Position numbers and translations under genes: made by a program
DNA from: an uncultured Verrucomicrobiota bacterium
GTDB lineage: Bacteria; Verrucomicrobiota; Verrucomicrobiia; Limisphaerales; UBA9464
Assembly (NCBI GenBank): GCA_903821635.1
Contig: CAIJLV010000077.1
Location: 1-56,360 of the forward strand
Length of the DNA: 56,360 bases
Direction: 5' to 3'
Shown: piece by piece, positions 1 through 10,093 of the stretch
How positions within the stretch are numbered: position 1 is the stretch's first letter
Layout of the letters: every line of letters starts with the position of its first letter
Notes under the pieces: generated by a model
The model's database searches: none
What the model saw: only the letters and a program-made list of their open reading frames with translations
What the model was told of the DNA's origin: nothing

Positions 1-768
1 ATCCAGGAGCCGCCGTTCTTCACGAACTTCGGCATGGAGCCCGGCAGCATCAAGCCCATCACCGGCGCGCGCGCCCTCGGCATCTTCGGCGACAGCGTGA
101 CCACCGACCACATCTCGCCCGCTGGCGCGATCAAGAAAAGTTCGCCTGCTGGAAAATTCCTCGGCGACAATGGCGTCGAGTTCGTGGACTTCAACAGCTA
201 CGGATCGCGCCGTGGCAACGACCGCATCATGACGCGCGGCACCTTCGCCAATGTGCGCATCAAGAACCTGATGCTCGGCGGCGAAGAAGGCGGCAACACC
301 ATCTACCAGCCCACCGGCGAGAAGATGGCCATCTATGACGCGGCGGTGAAGCACATCGCCAGCGGCACGCCGCTCATCATCCTGGCCGGACAGGAATACG
401 GCACCGGTTCCAGCCGCGACTGGGCCGCGAAAGGCACGAATCTGCTCGGCGTGAAAGTCGTCGTGGCCCAGAGCTTCGAGCGCATCCATCGCAGCAACCT
501 CGTCGGCATGGGCGTGCTCCCGTTGCAGTTCAAGGAAGGCACCACCGCGCAGACCCTGAAGCTCGATGGCAGCGAGACCTACGACATCGTGGGCCTCGAC
601 CCGAACCTCAAGCCCCAACAGGATCTCACGCTGAAAATCACGCGCAAAGACGGCACCGTGGAGAACATCGCCGTCGCCTGCCGCATCGATACGCCCATCG
701 AGATCGACTACTACCAGCACGGCGGCATCCTGCCGTATGTGTTACGGCAGTTGGTGGCGAAGGCTTGA
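1..768 (+). CDS. acnA: Aconitate hydratase, C-terminal part (5' truncated)
   Basis: The frame is open from the first base and stops at 766-768, so only the last 255 codons are present. It encodes the C-terminal swivel domain of an AcnA-type aconitase, which isomerises citrate to isocitrate in the TCA cycle. Visible hallmarks are IQEPPFF at the window edge, the DHISPAG segment, [13 protein letters not shown], and the active-site loop [15 protein letters not shown], followed by [18 protein letters not shown]. The 4Fe-4S cysteines lie upstream, outside the window. A strong intrinsic terminator follows 19 bases after the stop. The Met codon at position 34 is internal, not a start. Family assignment is very secure. 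Confidence 0.97.
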   Translation: MQEPPFFTNFGMEPGSIKPITGARALGIFGDSVTTDHISPAGAIKKSSPAGKFLGDNGVEFVDFNSYGSRRGNDRIMTRGTFANVRIKNLMLGGEEGGNTIYQPTGEKMAIYDAAVKHIASGTPLIILAGQEYGTGSSRDWAAKGTNLLGVKVVVAQSFERIHRSNLVGMGVLPLQFKEGTTAQTLKLDGSETYDIVGLDPNLKPQQDLTLKITRKDGTVENIAVACRIDTPIEIDYYQHGGILPYVLRQLVAKA

Positions 769-787
769 GCTCAGGTTGAACAAATCA

Positions 788-822
788 CGCCGCACTGGAA
801 CCCAGTGCGGCGTTTTTGTTTT
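788..822 (+). terminator. Intrinsic terminator after acnA
   Basis: An 11-bp perfect GC-rich stem (788-798 with 802-812) closes a three-base loop and is followed by a T-rich run (813-822). It lies just after the aconitase stop and before the convergent histidine kinase stop at 831. The T-run is on the plus side, so it mainly serves acnA. Confidence 0.92.
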
Positions 823-830
823 GGCGAGCG

Positions 831-3800
831 CTACTTCGCCCGCTCTTCCTCCAAGCGGACCCGCAACGCGTCGATTTCAGCGGCCAAGACACCGCTGTTG
901 GCGCCAGCGCTGGCCCAGTCACCGGCGGCGGCCAGATGCTCCAGCTCTTCGCACAATGCCGCCAACCGCCGACCACCGATGTTGTTTGAGCTGCCTTTCA
1001 GCGTGTGCGCGGCGGCCTTGAGGGCTGAGACATCCTGTCGAGCCACGGCGCTGCGGATAGCTTCTTGGCGCAGGGGTAGATCAGTCAGCAACAGGTCGAG
1101 CAGTTCGGCCACGGGATCCGGTTCACCAGGCACGCGCAGGGACCGAAAAGTTTCGATCGTCGACGGGTCAAGAATCGGCAAATGGGCTCGGGCACCGCCT
1201 TCGTTTGCCGGCTTGGTCAGGTTGTTGGCATCCCCGACCGGCAGTTCGCCGGTTTGCAGCGCGGCGGCGGCCCGACGCAACGCCCCGGCCAGCGCATCGC
1301 GATCAATGGGCTTGGTCAGAAAATCATCCATGCCGGCGGCAAAGCATTTCTCCTTGTCGCCCGCCATGGCATTGGCGGTGAGCGCGATGATGTAATGGGG
1401 GCGGCGTTTACCAAACTGATCATCAGCCTCAGCTCGCCTGAGCGCCCGGGTTGCTTCGTAACCGTCGAGTTCGGGCATCTGACAGTCCATGAAGATAACG
1501 TCGTAGGTCTGGCGGTGAACCGCCTCGACCGCTTTGGCGCCATTGTCCGCCACCTCCGCGGTATGGCCCAAGCTTTTCAGGAGGGCGAGGGCGACCTTCT
1601 GATTCACGAGGTTGTCCTCGGCCAGTAGCAGCCGGAGGGGACGCGAGGGCATTGAGTGCCCGCGCGGGGTGGTGGACTTGGTTTCAGATTCCAGCAGGAG
1701 GTCGTCTCCCCGGAGCAATTGCGTGATGACTTCGCGGAGTCGATCCTGTTTCACCGGCTTCACCAAGTAGCCCGCCACGCCGACCGTGCGCAATAAGCTG
1801 GGATCGACGCGTTGTCCCAGCGGCGGGAGCACCACCACCCGCAGGGATTCCAATCCGGGTAACATGTGGGTCTCATGCGCGAACGCGAGCCCGTCCATGT
1901 CGTCGAGCTTCAGGTCCACCAGCACCCCGGCAACCGGCTCGCCCAGCAGTTGTAATTCGCGCAATCGCGCCAAGCCCATGGCGCCGGAACTCGCAAATTC
2001 AGCCCTGACTCCCAGTGGCACGAGTTCGTGCTCCAACGAGGCCCGGGTCGCGGCATGGTCATCCACCACTACCAAGGTAGCCGGCCCCAACCGAGGCCGG
2101 GGCGTGGGGCGCTCGCCACTCGCACTGCTCCGCTCAAGTCGCGCCGTAAACCAGAAGGTGGAGCCCATTCCCTCGCTGCTTTCCAGCCACAGGCATCCGC
2201 CCATGCGCTCGATCAATTGTTTACTGATGGCGAGGCCCAAGCCGGTGCCGCCGAAGCGGCGGGTCGTGGACATATCCGCCTGTTCAAAAGCTTCAAAGAT
2301 GATCGATTGCGCCTCGCGTTTGATGCCGATGCCGGTGTCCCGGACCTCGACCTTGAGGGTTACGGAATCGGGCGTTTCAGATTGAAGATCGACCCGGAGA
2401 ACCACTTCGCCGACTAGGGTAAACTTGATCGCGTTGCCCAGCAGGTTGGTGAGGATTTGGCGCAACCGTGCGGAATCACCCCGAACCCGATCCGGTAGGG
2501 CGTGGTCGATCCACACCGCAAATTCCACGCCCTTGGTGAAGGCTCGCTCGGCCAGGAGTTCCGCAACGTCCTCGATCGTTTCGCGCAGGGAAAATTCCGT
2601 AATGTCGAACGATACCTTCCCCGCTTCGACCTTCGAGAAATCGAGGATGTCATTGATGATCGTCAACAAGGCTTGGCCGCTGTGCTGGACGGCCTCGACG
2701 TAATCGCGCTGCTCCGGCGTCAGCGGGGTGTCGAGCAACAGCCGGGACATGCCAATGATGGCGTTCATCGGCGTGCGGATTTCATGGCTGGTGTTGGCCA
2801 GGAACTGGGATTTGGCCTGAACACTTTGAAGCGCGGTGTCGCGAGCCCGGGCAAGTTCGAGATTGGCTAGGCTGAGTTGCTCCTCCGCCAGTTTGCGCGC
2901 CGTGATGTCCTCGACGGTCCCCTCGTAATAGAGGATTTCGCCCTTGGCATCTCGCACCACTCGGGCGTTTTCCGAAATCCAGATGACACTGCCGTCTTTC
3001 CGGTAAACTTGGCTCTCGAACTTGTCCAACCGGCCAAACCGCGCGAGCGAATCGGCAAATTCGTGCCGCCGGTTGGCGTTCACATACAGCTGGTGCTCAA
3101 TGTCGGTGCGTTGGCGGATCAACTCCTCTGGCGTGTCGAATCCATAGATGCGGGCCAACGCCATGTTAGCGCTGAGGTAATGCCCGTCGGGGGTCGTCTG
3201 AAAGATGCCATCAATGGCGTTCTCCACGATGCCGCGATAGTTCGCCTCGGCGTCCTCCAAGCGCTGCTGGGCTTGCTTGAGTTCCGTAATGTCCTTGGAA
3301 ATCCCAAACGTGCCAATGATCTCACCCGCCGCGTTGCGAAGCGGAAGCTTACTCGTGAGCGCCCACGTCACCCGCCCGTCAGGCCGGGTTTCTTTCTCTG
3401 TGTAACCCAGCAGCGGAATCCCGGTGGCGATGACTTTTTGCTCCGTTGCAAACGCGGCGTCGGCGTGTTCCGGGGCGAAATAATCCCGGTCGGTGTGGCC
3501 CTCCAATTCCTTCGGATCGTCGCAATCCAACTTCTCAGCCAAGGCCCGACTGGCACGGAGTATCTTGGAGTCGCGATCCTTGAAATAGATCGAGTCGGGG
3601 GCCGAATCGAGCAACGCCCGCAGGAGGTCCCGCTCATGCCCGAGCAACTCTTCGGCGCGTTTTTGCGCCGTCACGTCCCAAAAAATGCCCTGCAGGCCAA
3701 TGGCTTCACCATGCGAATTCAACACCGGCGACTTGATGACGTGGACCCAATGTTTCTCGCCGTCTGGCGTGACGTTGACCTCGGTCGTTTCAAAGACTTG

Positions 3801-4538
3801 GCCGGACTCCAGCACTAGGCGGTCATCCGCTTGGTATTGCGCGGCCAAATCTTTCGGAAAGAGGTCAAAATCCGTCCGCCCGACAATCTCCTCCCGCCGC
3901 CGCCCGAGCAGTTGACAGAAGCGCCGGTTGACGAAAATGAACCGGCCCGAGAGATCCTTGCGGATGATGTTTTGCGGCAGGTTTTCGACCAATGCTTCGT
4001 AAAACGCCTCACTCATCCGGTGGGCATCTTCTGCCCGTCGTCGTTCTTCGACGGTCGTCTCCACCTTCGACGCATGATGGCGCAAGTCGTAGTGCATCAC
4101 CGCTTGGCGGGCGACGGTTTGGAGCGCCGCCTTTTGGCGCACGCTCAACCGCCGCACCGACCGATCCATCACCACCAAGACGCCAAGCGTCTGGCTCACC
4201 GACGACACCAAGGGCACCGCCGCCACCCAGCGAAATCCTTGCGCCGCCGTCTCGACCGGATCGCGCCATTCAGTCCAAGCCCCCGGCAGTGCGGCCAAGC
4301 GGGCGAGTTGAAGTGCGCCGGGCAACTCGCCCGCCTCGACCCCCACCGCGCCATCGATTCGCAAGCCTTCCCCTTCTAGCAAGACGGTCAGCGCGCACGG
4401 CACCGCGCAGACTTCCACCGCGAGCGCGGCGAGATCGTTCAGCGGTCCACCCACGACCGCAGGCACCGGCGAGGGCGCGGAAAATTCGGGCTGCACGCCC
4501 GCACTGTCCGCCGGCCCAGCGCGGAGTGTCAATTCCAC
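831..4538 (-). CDS. Hybrid sensor histidine kinase (GAF-PAS x3-HisKA-HATPase-REC-REC-Hpt)
   Basis: This 1235-residue cytoplasmic hybrid kinase begins with a GTG codon. Domains in order: a GAF-like region (about 35-155), three PAS/PAC repeats (about 175-295, 300-420, 428-548, each ending in a DITxxK/R-type PAC motif), a HisKA dimerisation helix with the phospho-acceptor His585 in [11 protein letters not shown], an HATPase domain with N, G1 and G2 boxes ([25 protein letters not shown]), two receiver domains with candidate phospho-Asp875 (VDLKLDD) and Asp1018 ([10 protein letters not shown]), and a C-terminal Hpt domain with His1178 (AAHTLKGSS). No transmembrane segment is evident. All parts of a BarA/ArcB-like phosphorelay are in one chain. 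No response regulator lies next to it, so it is an orphan sensor whose partner must be elsewhere. The first receiver is more divergent (VVVDDH) than the second ([10 protein letters not shown]). Confidence 0.95.
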   Translation of the reverse strand: MELTLRAGPADSAGVQPEFSAPSPVPAVVGGPLNDLAALAVEVCAVPCALTVLLEGEGLRIDGAVGVEAGELPGALQLARLAALPGAWTEWRDPVETAAQGFRWVAAVPLVSSVSQTLGVLVVMDRSVRRLSVRQKAALQTVARQAVMHYDLRHHASKVETTVEERRRAEDAHRMSEAFYEALVENLPQNIIRKDLSGRFIFVNRRFCQLLGRRREEIVGRTDFDLFPKDLAAQYQADDRLVLESGQVFETTEVNVTPDGEKHWVHVIKSPVLNSHGEAIGLQGIFWDVTAQKRAEELLGHERDLLRALLDSAPDSIYFKDRDSKILRASRALAEKLDCDDPKELEGHTDRDYFAPEHADAAFATEQKVIATGIPLLGYTEKETRPDGRVTWALTSKLPLRNAAGEIIGTFGISKDITELKQAQQRLEDAEANYRGIVENAIDGIFQTTPDGHYLSANMALARIYGFDTPEELIRQRTDIEHQLYVNANRRHEFADSLARFGRLDKFESQVYRKDGSVIWISENARVVRDAKGEILYYEGTVEDITARKLAEEQLSLANLELARARDTALQSVQAKSQFLANTSHEIRTPMNAIIGMSRLLLDTPLTPEQRDYVEAVQHSGQALLTIINDILDFSKVEAGKVSFDITEFSLRETIEDVAELLAERAFTKGVEFAVWIDHALPDRVRGDSARLRQILTNLLGNAIKFTLVGEVVLRVDLQSETPDSVTLKVEVRDTGIGIKREAQSIIFEAFEQADMSTTRRFGGTGLGLAISKQLIERMGGCLWLESSEGMGSTFWFTARLERSSASGERPTPRPRLGPATLVVVDDHAATRASLEHELVPLGVRAEFASSGAMGLARLRELQLLGEPVAGVLVDLKLDDMDGLAFAHETHMLPGLESLRVVVLPPLGQRVDPSLLRTVGVAGYLVKPVKQDRLREVITQLLRGDDLLLESETKSTTPRGHSMPSRPLRLLLAEDNLVNQKVALALLKSLGHTAEVADNGAKAVEAVHRQTYDVIFMDCQMPELDGYEATRALRRAEADDQFGKRRPHYIIALTANAMAGDKEKCFAAGMDDFLTKPIDRDALAGALRRAAAALQTGELPVGDANNLTKPANEGGARAHLPILDPSTIETFRSLRVPGEPDPVAELLDLLLTDLPLRQEAIRSAVARQDVSALKAAAHTLKGSSNNIGGRRLAALCEELEHLAAAGDWASAGANSGVLAAEIDALRVRLEEERAK

Positions 4539-4611
4539 CGCTCAACCGACACCTGGCGCTCGTTGGACAAAGCCAAACGGCCGGCTAATTGTCCCCGCTA
4601 ACAACTACGCC

Positions 4612-4899
4612 ATGGCCAAAATCACGATCCTTCCCTCGAATGTTTCCGCTGAAGTCCCCGACGGCGAAAACCTCATCGAAGCCGGTGAAAAGGCGGGCGT
4701 GGAAATGGAAGCGGGCTGCTTCAACTGCTCTTGCGGCACCTGCGTCGCCGAAGTGGTCAGCGGCATGGAAAACCTCTCCGAACCCACGCCGGAAGAGCTC
4801 GACGTGCTGGATCAGTGGAACAAGGACCCCGAAAAATTCCGGCTGACGTGTTGCAACCGCTTGCTACGCGGTGAGCTGGTGCTGCGGGCCGGGCACTGA
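4612..4899 (+). CDS. [2Fe-2S] ferredoxin
   Basis: A 95-residue plant/adrenodoxin-fold ferredoxin that carries single electrons in the cytoplasm. The cluster ligands fit the C-x4-C-x2-C plus distal C pattern: Cys36, Cys41 and Cys44 in GCFNCSCGTC, with the fourth in RLTCCNR near residue 79. Cys39 and one of the CC pair are extra. The length matches small fdx-like proteins. The ATG follows 73 bases after the divergent kinase start, so the two genes share one short intergenic region. The partner is unknown; PFOR at 41484-45155 usually uses 4Fe-4S ferredoxin or flavodoxin, so a link to it is not claimed. Confidence 0.9.
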   Translation: MAKITILPSNVSAEVPDGENLIEAGEKAGVEMEAGCFNCSCGTCVAEVVSGMENLSEPTPEELDVLDQWNKDPEKFRLTCCNRLLRGELVLRAGH

Positions 4900-4928
4900 G
4901 CGCTTCGCCACCCGTCGGTCGCCACGGC

Positions 4929-5417
4929 TTACTTTTGCAGGGTCCGGACGGCTTGAATCCGTCGCACTCGCCAGCGCCCTTCTTGTTTACGCAACTCGAA
5001 GACGAATTCCTGCGCCGCCACCAACTCAGTGCCCCCACTGCGGGCCGACGCGGTAAGCGCCGCCTTCGCCTCGTGCTCGTCCGGGCCCAGCGTGACAACA
5101 ATGTCGAACAGTTGGATTTGGATTCCACCTTCCAGTCCGCGCGACGCAGCCACGACCTCGCGAATCTCCTCGCGCCCGCTCAACGTGCGGGCCGCAAATC
5201 CGGCACTATCCACCTGAAGTTCGGCGTCGGCGGTGAGCCTGGAAGTGACGGCTTCGATGCTCGCCAAGCGCGCCAAGTTGCCGTCCCGTGGCGAAAACGA
5301 AACGTCCGCCGCCAACGCCTCAAGCCCCTTCCGGACCTTGTGGGCCTCGTTGGGCCAGAGCGCCCAAGCCGCCCCGCCGAGCGCGGCGAACAGCACCCAC
5401 CGGAAAGCCCATTTCAT
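4929..5417 (-). CDS. Membrane-anchored NTF2/SnoaL-like protein of unknown function
   Basis: A 162-residue protein with one N-terminal hydrophobic segment (about 5-21, MKWAFRWVLFAALGGAAWALW) that acts as a signal anchor. The remainder looks like an alpha+beta cone-fold domain: an N-terminal helix with AVTSRLTADAEL, a SGREEI turn and C-terminal strands ending in a GRWRVRRIQA pattern, which is common in NTF2-like/SnoaL-like proteins. The fold is inferred from this pattern only; the function is not recognised. Its start ATG overlaps the stop of the signal peptidase gene by four bases (ATGA), so the two are translationally coupled. Confidence 0.75.
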   Translation of the reverse strand: MKWAFRWVLFAALGGAAWALWPNEAHKVRKGLEALAADVSFSPRDGNLARLASIEAVTSRLTADAELQVDSAGFAARTLSGREEIREVVAASRGLEGGIQIQLFDIVVTLGPDEHEAKAALTASARSGGTELVAAQEFVFELRKQEGRWRVRRIQAVRTLQK

Positions 5418-5941
5418 TGCCAGACCTTTCCCGCGATTCGCTCACGTTTTTGGACGCCGAATTCATGATCCCGCATGAGCATGGTGCGGTTGTCACCGAT
5501 GAAGAGGTATTCCCCCGGCCCCAGTTGCCATTCCGGCCGGTCGGTCGGCCAATTCCACGGCTGGCGCTTCGGCACGTAGTCTTCCTCCAACGGCACTCCG
5601 TCGATTTCCACGACGCCCTGGACGATCCGCACACTCTCACCCGGCAGCGCAATGATGCGTTTCAGGTAGAGGTTGTGCAGGCCGCTGGTCTTGATGGCGA
5701 CGACGTCCCCGCGCTGCGGTTCGGCGAACCGGTAAGCCAGCCGGTTGAGGAAACGCCGCTGCCCATTCGCGTAATTCGGCAGCATGCTGGGCCCGGTGAC
5801 GCGAAGGGGGACGAAGACAAAATTCCACGCGAACACTACCAAAGCCACGGTCACGGCAAGGCGGAGGGCAGTCACCCGGGGATTGCGCCCGATGGTGACG
5901 ATTTGCCACCAGGGCGCCGGTCGCGATTCAGCGTCGGTCAT
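5414..5941 (-). CDS. lepB: Signal peptidase I
   Basis: A 175-residue type I signal peptidase that cleaves signal peptides from exported proteins at the outer face of the inner membrane. One N-terminal transmembrane helix (about 24-44) precedes box B, GPSMLP, with nucleophile Ser52. The general base is Lys94 in LKRIIALPGE, and the C-terminal GDNR box is at 149-152. Box E is atypical: the usual serine-containing DSR stretch reads MRDHEFG. The protein is short, with a single membrane span. It heads a two-gene operon with the downstream NTF2-like gene (4-base overlap). The start ATG at 5941 is preceded by the divergent SOD promoter region. Confidence 0.9.
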   Translation of the reverse strand: MTDAESRPAPWWQIVTIGRNPRVTALRLAVTVALVVFAWNFVFVPLRVTGPSMLPNYANGQRRFLNRLAYRFAEPQRGDVVAIKTSGLHNLYLKRIIALPGESVRIVQGVVEIDGVPLEEDYVPKRQPWNWPTDRPEWQLGPGEYLFIGDNRTMLMRDHEFGVQKRERIAGKVWQ

Positions 5942-6079
5942 GGCTGTTTAATAGGAGCGGGTGAACCCTAAATGGGGTTGCGGTCGGGAGCCAAAGTTCT
6001 TTTCCCCGTCTTGCACATCGGCCGACACGGGGCACAGTTCCGCCACCAAGTCTCCACCGAAAAGGAAGCAATCACAGTC

Positions 6080-6799
6080 ATGATGACCCGTCGCACCGCC
6101 CTGAAATCCGCCGCCTTGGCCTCGGCCGGACTATTGATCAGCACCTCACTCACCCGGGCCCTCGCTCAAGCCGCCGCCCCTGCGGGGCCCTACAAGCTGC
6201 CGGACCTCGGCTACGGATTGGATGCGCTCGAACCCTTCATCGACCGGCAGACGATGGAAATCCACCACGGCAAACACCATGCCGCCTACGTGAACAACCT
6301 CAACAAAGCCCTCGCCGACTACCCTGATCTACAGAAGTTGAGTGCCGAACAGTTGGTCAGCAGCCTCGACAAGGTTCCGGAGAAGATTCGCACGGCCGTC
6401 CGCAACAACGCCGGTGGCCACGCCAACCACAGCCTGTTCTGGAAATCGCTCAAAAAAGATGCCGACCCGCTGGATTCCGGTCCGTTGCAAGAAGCCCTTG
6501 GTGAGCTCTTCGGCGACAAGGACACCGGCCAGCAAATGTTCTTCGACAAGGCGATGAGCGTCTTCGGCAGTGGTTGGGTTTGGCTCAGCGTGGACAAGGA
6601 AAAGAAGCTCATTCTGGAGTCCACCCCGAACCAAGACAGCCCGTTGATGTCCGGTCGCCAACCGCTGTTCGGCCTCGATGTGTGGGAACACGCCTACTAT
6701 CTGAAATACCAAAACCGCCGCGCCGACTACGTGAAGGCAATGTTCGCCCTAGTGAATTGGCCGTTTCTTAACGAGCGCTTCGAAAAACTCACGGCCTAA
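6080..6799 (+). CDS. sodA: Exported Fe/Mn superoxide dismutase
   Basis: A 239-residue superoxide dismutase that converts superoxide to peroxide and oxygen. The frame is open upstream, but the ATG at 6080 is chosen because it gives a signal peptide with a twin-arginine start (MMTRRTALKSAALASAG, then a hydrophobic stretch and an Ala-rich cleavage region near residue 33) and has a purine-rich AAAGGAAG 11 bases upstream. Fe/Mn SOD hallmarks are EIHHGKHHAAYVNN (ligand His62), GGHANHSLFW, and DVWEHAYYLKYQNRRADY carrying the Asp and His ligands. Tat export would place a folded, metal-loaded enzyme outside the cytoplasm. Metal choice cannot be settled by eye. An intrinsic terminator follows. Confidence 0.94.
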   Translation: MMTRRTALKSAALASAGLLISTSLTRALAQAAAPAGPYKLPDLGYGLDALEPFIDRQTMEIHHGKHHAAYVNNLNKALADYPDLQKLSAEQLVSSLDKVPEKIRTAVRNNAGGHANHSLFWKSLKKDADPLDSGPLQEALGELFGDKDTGQQMFFDKAMSVFGSGWVWLSVDKEKKLILESTPNQDSPLMSGRQPLFGLDVWEHAYYLKYQNRRADYVKAMFALVNWPFLNERFEKLTA

Positions 6800-6820
6800 A
6801 CCGCGCCTTTTTGACACCCG

Positions 6821-6851
6821 CCGGCAGGTTTCCCTGCCGGTGTTTTCTTTT
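6821..6851 (+). terminator. Intrinsic terminator after sodA
   Basis: An 8-bp GC stem (6821-6828 with 6833-6840) with a TTTC loop is followed by a T-rich tract (6841-6851), 21 bases after the SOD stop. Confidence 0.85.
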
Positions 6852-6943
6852 CTCCAGTCCCCTTAAACGCCGCCGCCCAAACGCGGATTTCGCATGGCAA
6901 GCGCTGAAGATTGGGGCACGGTTTCACGTCAGCCAAGCGTCCG

Positions 6944-9900
6944 ATGCGACACCTCATCCGTCACCTTTGTCTTCCCTTCGCCAGCGCGGTCATCGTCCTG
7001 TCCGCCAGCGCCGCGCCGGTGAATTTCAGTCGGGAAGTGTTGCCCCTGCTCTCCGACAACTGTTTCCACTGCCACGGGCCGTCGGAGACCGGGCGCAAAG
7101 CCGACCTGCGGCTGGATACGCAGGACGGCGCTTTTCGCGTCAAGAAAGGCAAAGCCGTCATCGTCGCCGGGAAACCGGCCGACAGCGAACTGGTCAAACG
7201 CCTCTACACCGCCGATCCCGACGAACTGATGCCGCCGGCGGAATCGCACCGCACGCTGACCGCCACCCAAAAGGAAACCCTCCAACGCTGGGTCGCCGAA
7301 GGGGCAGTTTGGGGCAAACACTGGGCGTTTGAATCGCTCCAACCGCAGCCGGTGCCGGCCCTAAAGAATGTCGCCGGAGCCCTGAATCCCATCGACGCCT
7401 TTGTGCGCACCCGGTTGGCGCAGGAGAGCCTGACACCTGCGGCCGAAACCAGCCGCACCCAATTGGTTCGCCGGGTTTACTTTGACCTGACTGGCCTGCC
7501 TCCGACTCCGGAAGAAATCGATCTGTTCCTCACCGATACTTCACCCCACGCCTACGAAGCGCTGATTGATCGGGTGCTCTTGCTGCCCGCCTACGGCGAA
7601 CACATGGCGCAGGAATGGATGGACTTGGCTCGCTACGCCGACACCTACGGTTTTCAAGCCGACGTGGAACGCGACCTCTCGCCTTGGCGCGACTGGGTGA
7701 TTCGCACCTTCAACGAAAACCTGCCTTACGATCAGTTCCTCACCTGGCAACTCGCCGGCGACCTGTTGCCAACCCCCACGCAGGAACAGCAACTGGCGAC
7801 CGCCTTCAACCGCCTACATCGCCAGACCAACGAAGGCGGCAGCATTGAGGAAGAATGGCGCACCGAATACGTCGCCGACCGCGTCCACACGATGGGCACC
7901 GCCTTCCTTGGCTTGACGCTGGAGTGCTGCCGTTGCCACGACCACAAATACGACCCCATCAGCCAGCGCGACTACTACTCGCTCTTCGCCTTCTTCAATT
8001 CCATCGACGAGTCCGGCCTCTACTCCCACTTCACCCAAGCCACGCCTACCCCCACCCTCTTCCTCTACGGCGAAGGGGCCGAGGCCAAACATCAGCTCGC
8101 CAAGCAGCAGCTCAAAGCCGCCGAAGCCCGCCTGCAAGAGGTCAGCCAAGCCGCCCGCGGCCGGTTTTCCGACTGGGTCAAGACGAACGCAGCCCAAGCA
8201 CTGGGCACGCCCAAGCCGGTCGCCGCCTTCCCCCTCGACGCCATCGTCAGCAACCGGGTGGAGAGCGCCGTGGGCTCGGCCAAGGCTTCCTTGTCCGAAA
8301 ATCCGGAACTCGTCGCAGGCAAGGTCGGCCAGGCCCTGAAATTCAGCGGCGACAACTCAGCCACCGTTGAGGGCGCGGGCAATTTCAAGCGCACCGATCC
8401 GTTCAGCTTCGATCTCTGGGTGCAGCCCACCACAAAACAAGAGCGCGCCGTCGTCTTTCACTTCTCCCGCGCTTGGACCGATTCCGGCAGCCGTGGTTAT
8501 GAATTGGTGCTGGATCACGGACGCCCCACCTTCGCCTTGATCCACTTCTGGCCCGGTAACGCCCTCGCCGTGCGTGCCCAAAACGCCCTTCCCACCAACG
8601 AATGGACGCGGCTCACGGTAACCTACGACGGTTCGAGTCGCGCCGGCGGCGTCGCCCTCTATCGCAACGGCACGCCGCTGGCGATCGAGACGGTGCGGGA
8701 CAACCTCTTCAAAGACATCCAGCACCGCGGCGAATGGGGGGATGGCGAAGCAGGCGGCATCCGGCTCACGCTGGCCGCACGCTTCCGTGACAACGGCTTC
8801 AAAGACGGGGTCATCGACAACTTTCAAGTCTTCGACACTTGCTTGACGGCCCAAGAGGTCGCCCGACTCCACTCCGCCGCCGCCTTGGGCGAACCCGACT
8901 TCGCCACTTACCAAGCCCGCGCCGACGAACCCTACCGCGCCGCTCTCACGGCCTTGAAACAGGCGCGCGATGCCGAAAACGAACTCGTGAACCCCGTGCG
9001 CGAGATCATGGCGATGAAGGAACTGCCCCAACCTCGCGTCACCCATGTGCTCAAGCGGGGCGCCTACGACGCCCCGGGCGACGTGGTGACCGCCGGCACC
9101 CCAGAGCGAATCCTGCCTTTCCCTGCCGATGCACCCCCCAACCGCCTCGGACTCGCCCGCTGGATGACTGATCCGAAGAACCCGCTCACCGCCCGGGTCG
9201 CCGTGAACCGGATTTGGAAACAACACTTCGGTCGCGGGCTCGTGGCGACGGTCGAGGACTTCGGCAGCCAAGGCCGCGCGCCCACCCACCCGGAATTGCT
9301 CGACTGGCTGGCGGGCCGCTTCCTTGACTCCGGCTGGGATCGCAAGGCCCTGCACAAACTCATCCTGTTGTCCGCGACCTACCGGCAGAGCTCCGTCACT
9401 TCGCCCGAACTGGCCGCCCGCGACCCGGACAACTCGCTGCTCGCCCGCGGCCCCAAACACCGGCTCGGCGCGGAAGTCATCCGCGACCACGCCCTCGCCG
9501 CCAGCGGTCTGCTGGTCCAAAAGGTCGGCGGCCCCAGCGTGAAACCCTACCAACCCGCCGGCGTCTGGGAAGAAGCGGGGACCGGCAAATCTTACACTCA
9601 GGACAAGGGCGAAAAACTCTACCGCCGCAGCCTCTACACCTTCTGGCGGCGAACTGCCCCGCCACCATCCATGCTGACCTTCGACGCCACCTCGCGCGAA
9701 GTGTGCACCGCCAAACGCGAAACCACTTCCACGCCGTTGCAGGCGCTGGTGCTGCTCAACGATCCGCAGTTCCTCGAAGCCGCCCGCATGCTCGCTGAAC
9801 AGACAATTCGCGCCCACGGCGACAATCTGGGGGCCCGCGTCGACGCCGCGTTCCGCCGCCTCACCGGCCGCCTTCCGCAACCGCGGGAACGGGAAATTCT

Positions 9901-10078
9901 GACCCGCCTGCTGACCGAGCAGCTCGACTATTTCAAAGCCCAACCTGACGCCGCCGCGAAGTATCTCGCCATCGGCGAACGTGCCCGCGACGCCACGCTG
10001 CCCGCAGAACAGGTCGCCGCCACCACCGTGATGACCAGCGCCGTGATGAACCACGACGAGTTTGTGATGAAACGTTAA
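6944..10078 (+). CDS. Exported PSCyt1/DUF1549/LamG/DUF1553 haem protein
   Basis: A 1044-residue protein of the Planctomycete/Verrucomicrobia cytochrome family. The ATG at 6944 is preferred over an in-frame TTG at 6911 because it gives a clean signal peptide (about 1-24). A c-type haem motif CFHCH (Cys40, Cys43, His44) with a distal LMPP ligand motif defines the PSCyt1 domain. DUF1549 (PSCyt2, about 148-360) follows, with [40 protein letters not shown] sequence, then a LamG/concanavalin insertion (about 425-645) and DUF1553 (PSD1, about 729-975; [19 protein letters not shown]). These proteins are usually encoded with DUF1501 proteins, as here, 15 bases downstream. A role in periplasmic electron transfer linked to polysaccharide breakdown is inference; no activity is established for the family. 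Confidence 0.93.
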   Translation: MRHLIRHLCLPFASAVIVLSASAAPVNFSREVLPLLSDNCFHCHGPSETGRKADLRLDTQDGAFRVKKGKAVIVAGKPADSELVKRLYTADPDELMPPAESHRTLTATQKETLQRWVAEGAVWGKHWAFESLQPQPVPALKNVAGALNPIDAFVRTRLAQESLTPAAETSRTQLVRRVYFDLTGLPPTPEEIDLFLTDTSPHAYEALIDRVLLLPAYGEHMAQEWMDLARYADTYGFQADVERDLSPWRDWVIRTFNENLPYDQFLTWQLAGDLLPTPTQEQQLATAFNRLHRQTNEGGSIEEEWRTEYVADRVHTMGTAFLGLTLECCRCHDHKYDPISQRDYYSLFAFFNSIDESGLYSHFTQATPTPTLFLYGEGAEAKHQLAKQQLKAAEARLQEVSQAARGRFSDWVKTNAAQALGTPKPVAAFPLDAIVSNRVESAVGSAKASLSENPELVAGKVGQALKFSGDNSATVEGAGNFKRTDPFSFDLWVQPTTKQERAVVFHFSRAWTDSGSRGYELVLDHGRPTFALIHFWPGNALAVRAQNALPTNEWTRLTVTYDGSSRAGGVALYRNGTPLAIETVRDNLFKDIQHRGEWGDGEAGGIRLTLAARFRDNGFKDGVIDNFQVFDTCLTAQEVARLHSAAALGEPDFATYQARADEPYRAALTALKQARDAENELVNPVREIMAMKELPQPRVTHVLKRGAYDAPGDVVTAGTPERILPFPADAPPNRLGLARWMTDPKNPLTARVAVNRIWKQHFGRGLVATVEDFGSQGRAPTHPELLDWLAGRFLDSGWDRKALHKLILLSATYRQSSVTSPELAARDPDNSLLARGPKHRLGAEVIRDHALAASGLLVQKVGGPSVKPYQPAGVWEEAGTGKSYTQDKGEKLYRRSLYTFWRRTAPPPSMLTFDATSREVCTAKRETTSTPLQALVLLNDPQFLEAARMLAEQTIRAHGDNLGARVDAAFRRLTGRLPQPREREILTRLLTEQLDYFKAQPDAAAKYLAIGERARDATLPAEQVAATTVMTSAVMNHDEFVMKR

Positions 10079-10093
10079 ATCCCCAAGGACGCC

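Noticed and set aside
8357..10054. A 565-codon minus-strand frame opposite the PSCyt/DUF1553 gene
   Set aside because: It is antisense to a clear family member, is Gly/Ala/Val/Arg-rich without motifs, and has no ribosome site.
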